This document shows, one piece after another, positions 5,216-6,184 of a DNA stretch of 6,184 bases. Numbering within the stretch: position 1 is the first letter of the stretch; every line of letters begins with the position of its first letter. The position numbers and the translations under genes are program-made. Under the pieces are notes generated by a model. That model was not told where the DNA came from and searched no databases. It was given only the letters and a program-made list of their open reading frames with translations. The DNA is from Pseudomonadota bacterium (GTDB lineage Bacteria; Pseudomonadota; Alphaproteobacteria; Rhizobiales; Xanthobacteraceae), in contig JAEWBL010000408.1 of assembly GCA_023391175.1 (NCBI GenBank), forward strand, positions 1-6,184. Reading direction: 5' to 3'.

Positions 5216-6184
5216 TCAGCGTCTCCACAAGCGAACGAGGTGGTCGGCGCCGAGTTCCGTGCGCTCCACCTCGGCAAATCCCACCGGCTGGGTCAGCCGG
5301 ATGAGCGGGCGGCCGGCAAGGGCGGGGAAAGCGTCCGGGCCCAGAATGACGGGGCTGCGGAACACGGCCACCTCGTCCACCACGCCCGCCTCCAGGAAGC
5401 GGGCGGCAGTGGTCGGCCCCCCCTCGACCATCACGCGGGTGAGGCCGAGCAGGCCCAGCAACTTGACCATGGCCGGAATATGGATGCGTCCATCCGCCCC
5501 GCGGGGAGCGCGCAGCACTTCGACGCCGCGCTCGTTGAGAGCGGCCGCGCGGTGCGCCGGGGCATCCTCGGCGGCGATCACCCACAGGGGCACATCGCAG
5601 GCGGTGCGAACCAGGGCGGAGGTGAGCGGGATGTCCAGCTCGGCATCCAGCACGAGGCGCACCGGCGAGCGGCCTTCATAGCCCTCCAGCCGGCAGGTCA
5701 GCATGGGGTCGTCGGCCAGGACCGTGCCGAGGCCGACGAGGATGGCATCCGTATGGGCGCGCATGAGATGCGACCGCGCCCGTGCCTCGACCCCGGTGAC
5801 GATGGCCGGCCTCGGCCCGGCATGGGCGGCCTTGCCATCGGCGGAAACCGCCAGCTTCACCATCACATGGGGCCGGCCCTCGGTGACGCGGCGGATGTGG
5901 CCGGCGTGATCGAACAGCGCCTGCTCGGCCCCGACGCCGACGGTGACCCAGATGCCGGCGGCGCGCAGGCGCGCGACGCCCCTGCCCTTCACCCGGTGGT
6001 CTGGGTCTTCGATGGCCGCGACCACGCGGGCGACGCCAGCATTGATGACGGCATCGGCGCAGGGCGGCGTGCGACCATGGTGGGAGCAGGGCTCCAGGGT
6101 GACATAGAGAGTCGATCCGCGCGCCAGCTCACCGGCGGCGGCGAGCGCCTGCGGCTCTGCATGGGGACGGCCGGTGGGGGCAGT
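5216..6184 (-). CDS. ribD: Bifunctional diaminohydroxyphosphoribosylaminopyrimidine deaminase / 5-amino-6-(5-phosphoribosylamino)uracil reductase, C-terminal 322 residues (start beyond right edge)
   Basis: RibD carries out the second and third steps of riboflavin synthesis: zinc-dependent deamination of the pyrimidine, then NADPH-dependent reduction of the ribosyl group. The visible 322 codons begin just before the deaminase site. HAE (residues 8-10 of the visible part) supplies a zinc ligand and the proton-shuttle glutamate, and EPCSHHGRTPPC (31-42) supplies the two zinc cysteines (C33, C42). The reductase domain starts near RPHVMVKLAVSADGKAA (104-120) and contains GLGTVLADDP (151-160), with VMVEGGPT at about 251-258 and SPVILGPDAF downstream. 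Compared with E. coli RibD, where HAE is at about residue 50, some 40 N-terminal residues lie outside the window. No interruption is seen. It is the first visible gene of the ribD-ribE-ribH-nusB-thiL run, so any operon promoter lies beyond the right edge. Confidence 0.97.
   Translation of the reverse strand, partial: TAPTGRPHAEPQALAAAGELARGSTLYVTLEPCSHHGRTPPCADAVINAGVARVVAAIEDPDHRVKGRGVARLRAAGIWVTVGVGAEQALFDHAGHIRRVTEGRPHVMVKLAVSADGKAAHAGPRPAIVTGVEARARSHLMRAHTDAILVGLGTVLADDPMLTCRLEGYEGRSPVRLVLDAELDIPLTSALVRTACDVPLWVIAAEDAPAHRAAALNERGVEVLRAPRGADGRIHIPAMVKLLGLLGLTRVMVEGGPTTAARFLEAGVVDEVAVFRSPVILGPDAFPALAGRPLIRLTQPVGFAEVERTELGADHLVRLWRR
5223..5226 (-). promoter_or_regulatory. Ribosome binding site for ribE inside the 3' end of ribD
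   Basis: GGAG on the minus strand lies 8 nt upstream of the ribE ATG and within the last codons of ribD. It supports the MFTGIV start and coupling between the two genes. Confidence 0.6.

Overview
No previously undescribed system is visible in this window. It reads as conserved chromosomal housekeeping DNA from a GC-rich alphaproteobacterium. Base composition is roughly two-thirds G+C by eye. The minus-strand gene order ribD-ribE-ribH-nusB-thiL and the sequence style of each protein fit the order Hyphomicrobiales, perhaps a Xanthobacter/Azorhizobium-like organism. That placement is inference from gene order and recalled family features, not from a search. I see no insertion sequence, phage gene, tRNA, rRNA, CRISPR array or clear compositional island.

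Layout, left to right. Positions 1-1975 (minus) hold the N-terminal 658 codons of dnaE, the DNA polymerase III alpha subunit; the gene runs off the left edge. A 149-bp spacer (1976-2124) separates it from a divergent small membrane protein gene at 2125-2562 (plus), a single-domain, five-helix EamA/DMT-type transporter. This gene ends 9 bp from the end of the convergent thiL. From 6184 down to 2572 the minus strand carries five closely packed genes in transcription order: ribD (start beyond the right edge), ribE, ribH, nusB and thiL. The gaps are 1 nt, 51 nt, 5 nt and 1 nt. Only the ribE-ribH gap is large enough to hold a signal, and it contains a short GC-rich hairpin.

Function. RibD performs the deaminase and reductase steps on the GTP-derived pyrimidine. 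RibH condenses that product (after dephosphorylation) with dihydroxybutanone phosphate to give lumazine, and RibE dismutates lumazine to riboflavin. NusB is a transcription antitermination factor for rRNA operons, and ThiL makes thiamin diphosphate. The cluster therefore supplies two vitamin-derived cofactors plus a growth-linked RNA polymerase factor. The GTP cyclohydrolase II / DHBP synthase functions (ribA, ribB) are not in the window. Every stretch longer than 300 bases is covered by a gene. Long open frames opposite dnaE, thiL and ribE/ribH are codon-aligned antisense shadows and are not annotated.
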